Assembly: GCA_000349905.1 (NCBI GenBank)
Contig: KB722763.1
Location: 425,312-441,992 of the forward strand
Origin: Volvariella volvacea V23
Taxonomy: Eukaryota > Basidiomycota > Agaricomycetes > Agaricales > Pluteaceae
Reading direction: 5' to 3'
DNA: 16,681 bases
The notes beneath the pieces were generated by a model. It saw nothing but the letters and a program-made list of their open reading frames with translations. It had not been told where the DNA came from and ran no database searches. A program made the translations under genes and the position numbers. Positions 1-9,102 of this stretch are shown here, piece by piece; position 1 is the stretch's first letter, and the number at the start of each line of letters is the position of its first letter.

Positions 1-395
1 AGGGCGTCTTTGGCAGGTTTCTTGACTGCCGAATAACTCAAGTCCACTGCTTGTTGGCTTCCAATATGGCCGTCTAATACAGTCCCAAATAGCACCTCCC
101 TGGCGGATCATACTTCCATAACCACGATTTTAGTATCAATGAAGTACAGTATACTATTTTACTAGCAGTAATTGGCAATGATTGGAAGAGAGCAAGCGAG
201 TGTAGGCGGTAAGCCAGAAAATACAAGTCCATGGTACGTATAATTGTAGTGTACAATACAATTGCAAGAAATGGTTCAACAGATCCACGAATGAAAGTTC
301 GTAATTCAAGTCCGTCGTTCCGTGATATCAAAAGACCAAATGGTTCGTGTCCGTGAACGAACAAAAAGTACGAAGTTGGAAAAGTCCTTGACAAT
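1..395. other. Stretch without a supported gene; downstream flank of the zinc-finger gene
   Basis: This stretch lies 3' of the minus-strand zinc-finger stop codon (TAG, read on the minus strand at 398-396), so its right-hand part is presumably that gene's 3' UTR and terminator. It is fairly AT-rich. I see no convincing coding exon, no clear poly(A) signal and no repeat. A long minus-strand frame that crosses from here into the zinc-finger exon has no family motifs and overlaps proven coding sequence in another frame, so I do not call it. The first 73 bases could belong to a neighbouring gene outside the window, but nothing in them shows that. Confidence 0.5.
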
Positions 396-1560
396 CTAGT
401 TGTTGACCCAACGAGTACCACCTTGAGCCACAGGGCACTTGTGATTTCCAAGGGTTTTTTTAGTCGAAAAGAATCGTCCGCATTCATCGCATGAAAATTC
501 GCAAACTTTGCCATGCTTTGCAACTTCATGCCGCAGCCGATCGTGCTGTCGGGAGAATCGTTCTGAGCAACCTAATGTACAGGGGAAGGAATTGCGCGGT
601 TTGGGCTTGTGTGCCTCCATGTGGACTTTGAGGGTATACTGGCTGGTAAATCGACGAGAACAGCCAGCAACCTGACAAGGAAATCGCCGGCGCTGGTGGG
701 GGTGGTCTTGCTCGTTACTTGGTGGTGTTTGTTCGCGCGACTTGCTGAGAATGGGTATTCGTGTGTTTCCATTCTCACGGGAGCGAATTCGCTCCTGCTT
801 CGTGCCAGCTAACAAGAGCGAACCAGCGGAAGAACTGTGTTCAGGTGAGCCACTATTGGAATTCGAGGACTGGTAGGAATGCGCTGATCCGAAATCGAAA
901 TCAAAAAAGCTGGGTGGCCCACCTCCTACTTCAGAGTCAATACCATGAATCGATTTATTAAAGGACAAGTACCACTGGAGGAAGTCAACGCCGAATCGCG
1001 CTGATCTATTGTCCCTGTTGAATTTTCTGGGAAAAAGGGGATGGGTGCCTCTAATCCATAGCAAACAATCCTGTTTTGTGGCCAAGTCTCGCTATGGTAA
1101 GTTTCTCCTGGTGAACACGGACTTAGCTATTGGCAAAGGTGTGCGAGGACCAGAACATACCGGTCGACTGCAACGTAGACGAGCAAATGAAGGGCATGTC
1201 ATCTAATAGGTGGTCAACCGCCATTACTTCGAGAGCATGGTCAGTACAAACCTGCTTCCCATATTGTTCCTTCCGACGTCACGGGACTGCATCTATAATC
1301 CAAGCCGGGAAATTCTACATATGAAGATGAGAAGGGCAGTATTGTGCCCAAGGCTAGCACTTTACCATCATAGTGAAGTCCAGGTTCTTCATTGGAGCTC
1401 AACTCCGCAAGACCTAGTGAAGGGATGACAGAAAGTGGTGTTGAAAGGGAACGGCATGGCGCAGGTAGTGTGCATTGAGCTGGGACACAAGGATTAGGCA
1501 AACCCGGAAGTGGCTAGATATTGACTCACCAAGCAATGTAGGGGCGCCAACGAAAAACAT
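396..1560 (-). CDS. C2H2-type zinc-finger protein, putative transcription factor, 5 exons
   Basis: Proposed exons, in order on the minus strand, are 1560-1530, 1479-1252, 1202-1161, 1107-973 and 928-396. They join in phase to 322 residues. The introns are 50, 49, 53 and 44 nt; the first three have good donors (GTGAGT, GTTTGT, GTATGT) and CAG/TAG acceptors. The last has an AAG acceptor and is the least sure; a 74-nt intron (956-883) with a CAG acceptor also keeps frame but loses a Gly/Phe-rich stretch. Residues 1-225 are Ser/Pro-rich and look disordered. The C-terminus holds three zinc fingers. Finger 1 is C230-x4-C235, H248-x3-H252. Finger 2 is C262-x3-C266, H279-x4-H284. Finger 3 is C292-x2-C295, H308-x-C310, an atypical CCHC. 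A basic linker (RRR at 225-227) precedes them. This suggests a nuclear DNA-binding protein; the target is unknown. The ATG has A at -3 and a TATA-like box upstream. An extra upstream exon cannot be excluded. Confidence 0.75.
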
Positions 1561-1613
1561 GATGAAAAGGACGAAGAAAGAATGATGCCTGTACACTTGT
1601 TGGTTGCTAGCAC

Positions 1614-1622
1614 TTTAATATA
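1614..1622 (-). promoter_or_regulatory. TATA-like box upstream of the zinc-finger gene
   Basis: Read on the minus strand the sequence is TATATTAAA. It ends about 53 nt upstream of the proposed ATG (1560) and is followed by a pyrimidine-rich stretch just before the start, as is common near fungal transcription starts. Assignment is by position and motif only. Confidence 0.4.
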
Positions 1623-1820
1623 CGTCGCTCTTCCAGGTCCCAAGTGAATAGGAAATCATTGAACAGCCTTCAGGTGGTGATCGTTTGAGAACGTGTTAAG
1701 GGTTTTCATGACCCTGAGGTTGGTGACCACCACGGTAACGAATGGGTTGGAGGGGGTCCTCCTACTAAATTGCCGGAACATCACAACACACCTCCAAAGA
1801 CACGATCTAACTCGGAGGGC

Positions 1821-1853
1821 TTCACCTCAGAGACCTGACTGAGGAGAGGTGAA
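1821..1853. repeat. Inverted repeat in the divergent promoter
   Basis: Eight-base arms TTCACCTC (1821-1828) and GAGGTGAA (1846-1853) are perfectly complementary. Partly overlapping inner arms CTCAG (1826-1830) and CTGAG (1839-1843) could extend the stem with a small bulge. It could be a protein-binding palindrome or chance; there is no coding context. Confidence 0.4.
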
Positions 1854-2191
1854 ACGGTTGTGCAGAAAGCTTCTATTTCCCGGAAGGCGATCGGTACCTT
1901 GCTAAACTGCATCTCCGCTCTTCGAGGAGCCCTCTGATTGATACCAGGAACCCAGGCCCAAAACCGGACCTGACCAGATTGAAGACAGGATCTCGGGATT
2001 TGACTGTGAACGGGATACATGGAGCTAGACCAATGACACTGAAGGGTACAACCTCTGCACAGCCCTCATGATGATCTAGCAGCACCGCCCGTTGCCACAG
2101 ACATTTCCGCCGAGTGTCCCGCAGGACGGTCCAAGTCCATGATGGACGGTCGGGTGCACGGACCACGCTCACATCATCCCGGACGGGCGTA

Positions 2192-2210
2192 GGAGTCTCA
2201 ATTGGACTCC
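2192..2210. repeat. GGAGTC/GACTCC palindrome and adjacent CCAACCTT repeats
   Basis: GGAGTC at 2192-2197 and GACTCC at 2205-2210 flank a 7-nt spacer. The right arm runs into the first of two CCAACCTT direct repeats, which start 12 bp apart (2209 and 2221). The site lies about 140 bp upstream of the KDM4-type start codon, where a promoter or leader element is expected. No known factor site is recognised. Confidence 0.35.
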
Positions 2211-2346
2211 AACCTTACATCCAACCTTGCAGCTAACCAACAGCGTAGGAAAGACTTTTGGTTAACCTGACAATAATCACTTTCGAGAACATCCCAAAGT
2301 ACACCGCAGGTCCAGCTATCTTGCCCTGTCGTGGCAGTTCGACTCC

Positions 2347-5300
2347 ATGTCCATTAACATTCCGGCACCTGCCTCCTCATCATCAACTTCGGGATATGCA
2401 GTCCAACCTGACCACTTCTACGGCACATCCAGCACTCACGCGTCGTCGACTTCGGGCTCAGAGTCGTCTTCCATTCTTGATCCGGAAACAGATCCTCTCG
2501 CAACGCGCGGCATCCCTGTGTTTAAACCAACGATGGAAGAGTTTGAGGACTTTGAGGGTTATATGTCAAAAATTGAGTGCTGGGGAGCCCGAAGTGGCAT
2601 TGTCAAGGTCATACCTCCGGAGAAGTGGTACGATTCAGATAACATGGCCTCTGCTATTTCTCATGCAATGCGACCCCTTAACAGGACCAAATGCCTTCCA
2701 TCTGTAAAACCCCAGCTCCATAATGTCAAAATCAAGACCCCAATTGAGCAGCATATGCTAGGACGTGGGGGTTTGTTTCGTCAAGAGAACATAGAAAAGC
2801 GGAAAGTTATGAGTGTGCGTGAGTGGGTGGAGTTGTGTAGCAAGGAGGAGTTTCGTGCCCCTGGCGTAAATGAGGTAGGGCTGCATTCGCGGGGAGCGGG
2901 GAAGGGCGTCTCCACAAGGCCAAAGAAGAGCCAAAGAAAGGTCATGGCAGGTGGGCGCAGAGCATCTAAAGAGTGTGCAGATAGTGGGGGGGACTGTGTT
3001 CTCCCCCCACCGGATTCCGAGCGACGTCCCGAAACTCAGAGCCGGATAACGCAGAGCAAGATCGCCCGCGAGTCTAGTCAAGCTGATCGTCATTCACGCG
3101 ATGCTGCTTTCCTAGAGACTTTCGACCCCCATACAGCTTGGTTACCACCGAACACGACGGCCGCAGATTATACGTTGGACTTTTGTCGAGAACTGGAACG
3201 ACAATACTGGCGTAATTGCGGACTAGGGAAACCTGCCTGGTATGGCGCAGATACCCAAGGTCTGTCTTATGCTTTATCTGGTCTGTTCTCTGCCAATGTC
3301 TTACGAGGCTCATTAGGCTCCTTATACACGGATGACACCAAAACGTGGAACGTTGCACATTTAGAATCCACTCTATCCAGGTTACTACCTGCGTCAAGCC
3401 AGGGCCTCCCAGGCGTGAACACGCCTTATCTTTATTTTGGCATGTGGAGAGCTACTTTCGCGTGGCATGTCGAGGACATGGACTTGTTTAGCATCAACTA
3501 TATCCACTTTGGAGCCCCCAAATTTTGGTATTCGATTCCTCAAGGTCGCGCCCATGCCCTTGAGCGTACCATGCGTAGTAGGTCCATTCTCTTATTATCT
3601 CCAGTGAACTCTCTGACACATATCAGGCTATTTCCCAAAGGATACGTCTAAATGTCCGCAATTTCTTCGACACAAGTCTTTCTTAGCATCCCCCTCTATC
3701 CTCGGGCAGAATTCTTGTAAACCCAATTTCCTGGTTCAGCATGCTGGGGAATTTGTCATTACCTTCCCTCGAGGATATCACGCCGGGTTTAACTTGGGTC
3801 TGAATTGCGCCGAAAGTGTCAATTTTGCGCTTGATAGCTGGCTTGACTTAGGTCGGAAGGCTCAAGTTTGTGAATGCGTCCCAGACAGGCAAGTTATAGC
3901 TGCTTTCGTTATGCTTTCGCTACATTAAAGCTCTTTAGTGTGCGCATTGATGTAGATCAGCTCTTGTTAGATCGTGACAACGAAGGAACTGAAGCCCGTC
4001 GATTTTCGCATTCAAAGACGAACGATGACATCACACCCCTACGATCGGGAAAGGATGTATCTAAGAAGCGCAAGCGAGAGGAAGCTGCGGAAGTAAAGAT
4101 ACATAAGAAACTTAAAATATGGCCAACCCCTTTAGAACCCCTCTCAACACCCTCTACATCATCCGAGATATTGTCGCCAATGCGGAAGCCCATCATCACT
4201 CTTAAATTACCCAAGCCGGAGAAAGACAATCACCCTTGCTGCCTCTGTGTATCAGCAAGCAAGGAAGACCTGCTTAGAGTCCACGAACCACCGCTATCGC
4301 GGAGGGAAGTGATCGAAGCTACTGGTAACCCGCAGACCTGGTTAGCTCACGAGCAATGCGCTAATATTATACCGGAGACTTGGGTTGACGAAGTTAGCCT
4401 AGCAGATGGCAGCTCGGAAAGGGTTGTTTTTGGTGTAGATGCCATCGTGAAAGATCGATGGAATCTCGTGGGTATTGTTCCACTTATCAGGCACTGGCTT
4501 ATACTTGTCAGTAGAAATGCACAGCTTGCACGAAGGTTCGGTCCAAGGCGCATGGCGCACCGATTCAATGCACAAAGGGGAAGTGCCCCAAGGCATTCCA
4601 TGTCTCTTGTGCTCGGGAGGGGTCAGATCTCGGAGTTGTGTTCAATATTGTCAAGGAGGTCGAGAAAGAAGTGGTGCTAATAGACTGTCCTTCCCGTCTT
4701 GTTCCGGAAGGCGAAGTGCTCAGTGAGCAGGTCATTAACCAACCCAGCATCGACTCGGATTCACGCGTGCTCAAAGTCGTCAAGAAGGTGGAGGTACAAG
4801 TACTGTGTAATCAGCATAATCCAGTGAGTTATTTTGATTATAGAAGAGGCTATCTAACTTTGGATACATAGGCTGTCGCAGCAGCCAAGAGAGCATCAAA
4901 GCAGGACAAAATCAAGAACGAGTTGCTTGCGCTTCCACCAATGTCGCGCATTAAAATTCGCGTTAGTGCTGGTGTCTTCGAAGTTTCCTTGATCAGGGTC
5001 AACGAAGATTTGGGTTCAGTTGAGGTTCTTTGGGATCGCGGAGTGACACGAGAGTTTAAATGGGGAAGTGTCATCTTCGGCAACACCGAAGGGCCTATAC
5101 AGCAGAAACCAACAGACATTATCAACAATACGCACACAATCCAAGACCCCTGCTCGTCAAAGACTTCCCCTTTGCCGCATCAACTCTTTCCAATACTTCA
5201 GGCCTCGTCGTTCCAGCAGCACGCCATAGCCCCCAGCCCCAGTCTTGCGGTGCCAGGAAAGAGCCAGCCGTCTGCACCCTCGTATCTATACCCAGGGTAT

Positions 5301-5729
5301 ACATATTGGCCATATCACACACCGGGCGTCCATCCATATACATCATCCCACATGTATACCTACGGTTCTTATTACGTCACGACACCCCCCGACGGCGTCA
5401 GCTACAATCCATACGCCTTTTATCAAGGGCCATGGCAGTGGCAAAAATCGCACCAGGCATCAACTACTCAACCATTGCCCCCTGATTCCTCTTCAACCCC
5501 TAACCCCGCTGCTACTTCCGACTTGAGTGACTCATCAGAAAGTGTTGTGAGCCCTATTAATGGGTTGCATCTATCTCAAGATTCCCCGCGCCTTGAACAT
5601 CCTTCCGAATACTTGCCGAACTTGCAAGAAACACAGGATAGACCCAAGATTGAGGAGGCGCTCAGGAGCCCACCCTTCCGCGATTCAGTTTTTCACACCG
5701 CTGAGCAAGTGTCAACAACTAGTGTATAG
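2347..5729 (+). CDS. JmjN/JmjC/extended-PHD histone lysine demethylase, KDM4/Rph1 type
   Basis: Exons 2347-3577, 3627-3888, 3939-4467, 4515-4823 and 4872-5729 join in phase to 1062 residues. JmjN spans about 55-100. The JmjC domain (about 253-480) carries the Fe(II) ligands H374, E376 (in AWHVEDMD) and H462 (in YHAGFN), with 2-oxoglutarate contacts expected at Y361 and K392. The KDM4-specific zinc site is intact: C420, H426, C492 and C494. A basic NLS-like stretch follows (KKRKR near 540). Next comes an extended PHD-type zinc module (about 598-775), including KCTACTK, CPKAFHVSC and LCNQHNP. A Tudor-like segment (about 795-845) ends in WGSVIFG. The tail is Tyr/Pro/Ser-rich. The family removes methyl groups from H3K9/H3K36 in the nucleus using Fe(II), 2-oxoglutarate and O2; all visible catalytic residues are present, so it should be active. 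Intron 2 is GC-AG. The family call is very secure; target specificity is inferred. Confidence 0.95.
3889..3938 (+). other. GC-AG intron in the KDM4-type gene
   Basis: This 50-nt intron begins GCAAGT after an AG exon end and stops at TTTAG. Splicing here restores CECVPDSVRIDVD, the expected sequence right after the JmjC zinc ligands C492/C494, and keeps the frame (phase 2). No GT donor nearby gives an in-frame join to that block, so the non-canonical donor is the best reading. The AG|GCAAGT context matches the usual consensus of GC-AG introns. Confidence 0.85.
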
Positions 5730-5819
5730 CATACAGTGATGGACCACGAGTATACTTGTAAAATTCTATTAATGTAATCGGGCCAAATGTAGACTATATT
5801 AATTTTGTAGAGAGGCCAC

Positions 5820-5894
5820 CAGACGCGTGGCTGGCCCGACTAATTTATCGTGTCCTAATCACATGATCAATTCTCATCAGACGCGCCAGACGCT
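5820..5894 (+). promoter_or_regulatory. CAGACGC repeats with MCB-like ACGCG cores upstream of NBS1
   Basis: CAGACGCG occurs at 5820-5827 and again at 5878-5885, with a third CAGACGC directly after. The first contains a perfect ACGCGT (5823-5828), the second ACGCGC (5881-5886). ACGCGT is the MluI cell-cycle box bound by MBF (Mbp1/Swi6) in ascomycete yeasts, which drives G1/S expression of replication and repair genes. Here the sites sit about 50-125 bp upstream of the NBS1 ATG. Use of the site in basidiomycetes is inference. Confidence 0.45.
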
Positions 5895-5945
5895 TGCACT
5901 GTTGCAACCACGCACCACACCTGCTCTAAGCAATCCACCCCCAAT

Positions 5946-8900
5946 ATGTGGCTCTTGAATGGACCTTTCGACGGCGACATAGCTGCAGATGTCAACACGC
6001 ATAGTAGAAGTAACTAGGTTCTAGTCTCTCTCGACCGCTTACTCATCGATCCTGAACCACATTCAGAAACTAAGCTCCTCAAGGCCAACTCAACGTATTC
6101 ACTGGGTAGAAAGGACCGAGCTTTGTGCATCGCGAGCAAGAAGGTATCACACGATCATTGCGAGTTCACCGTTGGTTCATTTACCTCCGGTTCGTTGGCG
6201 AGTAACTTCGTTTCCTCATAATAGCAACCAATGCTTAAGTCATGTTCAGTCAGACACGAGTTTCAAACCCGAGTTGCAATTCCTCAATAAGAAAGATAAA
6301 ATAATTAAGATAGGTCGAGGCGGCCGCTCGATACACGTTAACCCGTCATGTACGCAAGTGCTCGAGGACGGAGACGTTCTTGCCATTGTCACTGGAGTTC
6401 ACGTAACGTAGGTCCGAAACTTGTAGAGGACCACTCATGAGTAAGACCAACTCTTAGGGTTCAATGGCTTCCAATATGCTGCTACATTCCTGCTCACGAG
6501 GGTTTGTCTACAGAACTGGAGATGTGCGCTTCGATTGGTAGGCCTGTTTGTTGCGGAATTAGTCGCTTCTCACATGAGTTCTACAGGTCTCAATGTCGTT
6601 CGCTGTCCGGATCCCCGCGTCACGCATCACATCACACAGACATACAACACGAGTTTTGAGCTGATCGCGTCCATGGTATCGGCATCTCAGTTAGTAAGAC
6701 CAGACTGGTTAGTCGAAGTGATGCGGCGAGGATCGGGTAGGGAGCACAACCTCTTCAGCTCATTTGAAGAATCCTTTGAGTTGCCTTCAATTCACCGATA
6801 TCGACCATCATTCCATCCGAGTTTGAGAGAGGAGTTACGGAATCTAAATGTCTGGGAACCCAATGAAGAGCGCTGCGGCATCCTGCATCACTTCAACTTT
6901 CTTCTCCTCAATGAAAACAGCACAGTAGACCCTGACGTTGTGGATGTTGTCAGGCGCGCGGGAGGCACTGTCGACATCCTTCATTTGAACGATGCCGCAG
7001 ACAATGTGATTGCAGCTTGGGTTGACGGTCATCCTAAGGGGGACAGGATTGTGCTAGTTATGGGAGATGCTCTGGTCATTCAAAATATACTTCGAGGGCA
7101 CCAGAAGTTATTTGAAAATATCGAGAGGTGATGCGACAGTTATTAATTTTATTGAAGGCATCAGTGCTCATCCAACATAGCTATGGCATACCAGTGCACC
7201 CCTCAACAATCTTGATCGATGTTGTTCTAAACGTGGATGCAAATATGTTTCGAGTCCCTTCAAGGACCATTCTCACCCAGAGTAAGTGGCAAACTCGAAC
7301 GCCTTCATCACTTGGTTCATTTCTTCGCGCTGATAAACACCTACAAGTTCTGGACTCCACCAGTGTACCAACTGCAAAAGATCCACTCACAATGCAACTT
7401 GTATTAGCTTCATCTCATATAACCGAGAATTCTTCTGTGGAGGATGTCGGTAGTAAAAACCAATCGCCACTCCCAGAATCGTCGCGCCCACGGAAGGTAC
7501 ACCTCAATTTGTCAGTTTTTCTTATTTGCTAATATACCGCAGACTCTCAAACGTCGGATACATGCGGGAACGACACTCCATACAGGCCTCGAGGATTCAT
7601 CAACTATACTCCAGGACATACCGAATGTGGTGCTCGACTTGTCACAGTTATCTGTCAATCCTAATGTAGGGTTTATATTCATAGCTTTTGGCTGGTACCT
7701 GAGTCATTTCAGCCCCCTCAAGTGATGCGTTCCTCGAATCTAAAGCGCCGTGTCGGCGTCGCGAATAACGAATCAGAAACTGTGCAGGAGACATCGCAAG
7801 AGCCGCCACTAAAAAAACTGAAACCGCTATATGAGGAAACAGACCCTGATCGTCAACAACTACAGAGTGGTTCTACAGTCCCTATCGGTACACAGACTCA
7901 GGATACGGATTATCGAAACAATATAAGCAGCTGCCAAGCTGGATCTCTGGACAGAGACAAACAGATTAGTTCTCTTCCAGCGGAAGGGGTGTCACTGAAG
8001 CGCAAAGCAGTCATAATCGAGTCCGCAGATGGAAATGCGGACCTACTTGAGCCAAAACGCCGGGCTACTAGAGATATTCGACTCAATGAATCTGAAGGTT
8101 CGAGTAAAGATACTCTGTTTTTAAAGGCTACCTCGTCAAAGAAACGCGGCAAGAAAGAGGAAGACAATTTCGATCGAGAGTTCAACGACCTTAAGCTCGT
8201 TAAACCCGAGCTTCAGCACAGCAGACCAGAGGATAATTGGAATGTCCCTGCAAACTTCGAGGATGATAGTATTCGCGGTAATTTCATGGTCATAGTCGAT
8301 ATCGAAGTTCTTCCAAGGACGCAAAAGCGAGGAAGCTTAGACTCGACTTGGGATGGAAGACCCAACTTCAAGAAGTTCAAGAAGGTTGGTCACGTTCAAG
8401 ATGTTCTGTATACAGCTGTGCTCATTTGCAGTTGAAAGAAAACCAAGGACCGTGTATTACAGCCTATTCATCTGATCCCAAGCCAAACTAATGACTATGG
8501 AATTGGTGATTGTGTGTATATTTACCAAATAGCAGCTTTTGGCATGCCTGACTCTTGAGACAGCCTACTGGAAAAATGATCAGGCACAGGATAATGTCAG
8601 TAACTCAAAACGACACGAAGGCGCTTCCAGTTCGAAGCACTTCACGGCGTCTTCAAAGGGGGCTCATAGTCCCAGAGGCGAGGACGCTCCAGATACTACG
8701 CTGCCCCAGCGTCCGAACGGCAGTGCCATGATGGACACCCGTGAGGGTGATCAGAGCCAACCATTATTCCTGGATTCGGATTCGGATAACGAGGCAGGTG
8801 GGGTTGATCCACCCAAGTCTAGGCAGGCAGTTCCCAGCAAGAAGACGCTGGATATGAACCAGCCAAAGGGCGCGAGGTCTGCCACCCGTGCGGCATCAGG

Positions 8901-8988
8901 TGGTAGAAGGGCCGTGTACATGGATGATGACGGCTCGGACGAGGAAATTGTATTTAAGAGCACTCGAAGGCAAAATTTGCGACGATGA
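5946..8988 (+). CDS. NBS1: Nibrin-like DNA repair protein Nbs1, MRN complex subunit
   Basis: Ten exons: 5946-6003 (or 6009), 6067-6189 (or 6201), 6254-6407, 6458-6537, 6587-7127, 7181-7496, 7543-7665, 7713-8384, 8439-8505 and 8564-8988. All join in phase to about 852 residues. The start MWLLNGPFDGD matches the family N-terminus. An FHA domain follows (GRKD, then SHDH as the S-x-x-H motif, ending DGDVLAIVTG). Then come two BRCT repeats (from VQWLPICCYIP, about residue 112; the second from RCGILHHFNF to NVDANMF). The middle is disordered and rich in charged and Ser residues with several basic NLS-like patches. Exon 8 ends in PNFKKFKK, the Mre11-binding motif. The last residues are acidic then basic (DGSDEEIVFK...RRQNLRR), as in the ATM/Tel1-binding tail. 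Nbs1 tethers Mre11-Rad50 to break sites and recruits Tel1. Identity is secure; the first two donors and the exon 9 acceptor are uncertain by a few codons. Confidence 0.9.
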
Positions 8989-8989
8989 A

Positions 8990-9039
8990 GGTACCTAGTT
9001 ATGCAGTGGTGGTGCATACTGTAGGTGTATAATAGTACC
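8990..9039 (+). repeat. Inverted repeat just after the NBS1 stop codon
   Basis: TATGCA (9000-9005) and TGCATA (9013-9018) can pair across a 7-nt G/T loop. Outer arms GGTAC (8990-8994) and GTACC (9035-9039) enclose them. The element starts 2 nt after the stop codon, so it would lie in the NBS1 3' UTR. It has no T-tract and is not a prokaryote-style terminator; a role in 3'-end formation or RNA stability is only a possibility. Confidence 0.35.
9027..9033 (+). promoter_or_regulatory. TATA-like element upstream of the GT69 gene
   Basis: GTATAATAG, about 70 nt upstream of the GT69 ATG (9103), is the only TATA-like sequence in this 114-nt gap. It overlaps the inverted repeat after NBS1. Assigned by motif and position alone. 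Confidence 0.3.
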
Positions 9040-9102
9040 AGGTCGTCATGGAGGCTCTCATAGACAACTTACATAATCCTCAACCCTCACATTCCAACAT
9101 CC

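Larger units (their letters stand above)
1561..2346. promoter_or_regulatory. Divergent upstream region between the zinc-finger and KDM4-type genes
   Basis: These 786 bp separate two genes transcribed away from each other and should hold both promoters. I find no exon with recognisable family features. Two minus-strand open frames (about 1781-2020 and 1873-2172) show nothing recognisable; the second begins at GTG, not ATG. Visible structure includes an inverted repeat with TTCACCTC/GAGGTGAA arms (1821-1853), a GGAGTC/GACTCC palindrome (2192-2210), two CCAACCTT copies (2209-2216 and 2221-2228) and two GGACGGTC copies (2124-2131 and 2144-2151). If KDM4 transcription starts upstream of about 2139, the leader would contain a 17-codon uORF (2139-2192). 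Confidence 0.5.

Noticed and set aside
74..529. Minus-strand open frame of about 150 codons
   Set aside because: It overlaps the zinc-finger coding exon in another frame, has no family motif and mostly covers expected 3' UTR.
1781..2172. Two overlapping minus-strand frames in the divergent promoter
   Set aside because: The longer frame begins at GTG, neither has a recognisable motif, and I found no splice link to a real gene.
2258..2707. Plus-strand frame overlapping the KDM4-type first exon
   Set aside because: It is a shadow frame; the JmjN domain and all downstream phases use the frame starting at ATG 2347.
5060..5526. Open frames within the last KDM4-type exon
   Set aside because: They are alternative-frame shadows of the Tyr/Pro-rich tail.
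5946..6060. NBS1 as a pseudogene because of early in-frame stops
   Set aside because: The stops (for example TAG near 6025) lie in an intron; all ten exons join in phase and keep FHA, BRCT and Mre11-binding motifs.
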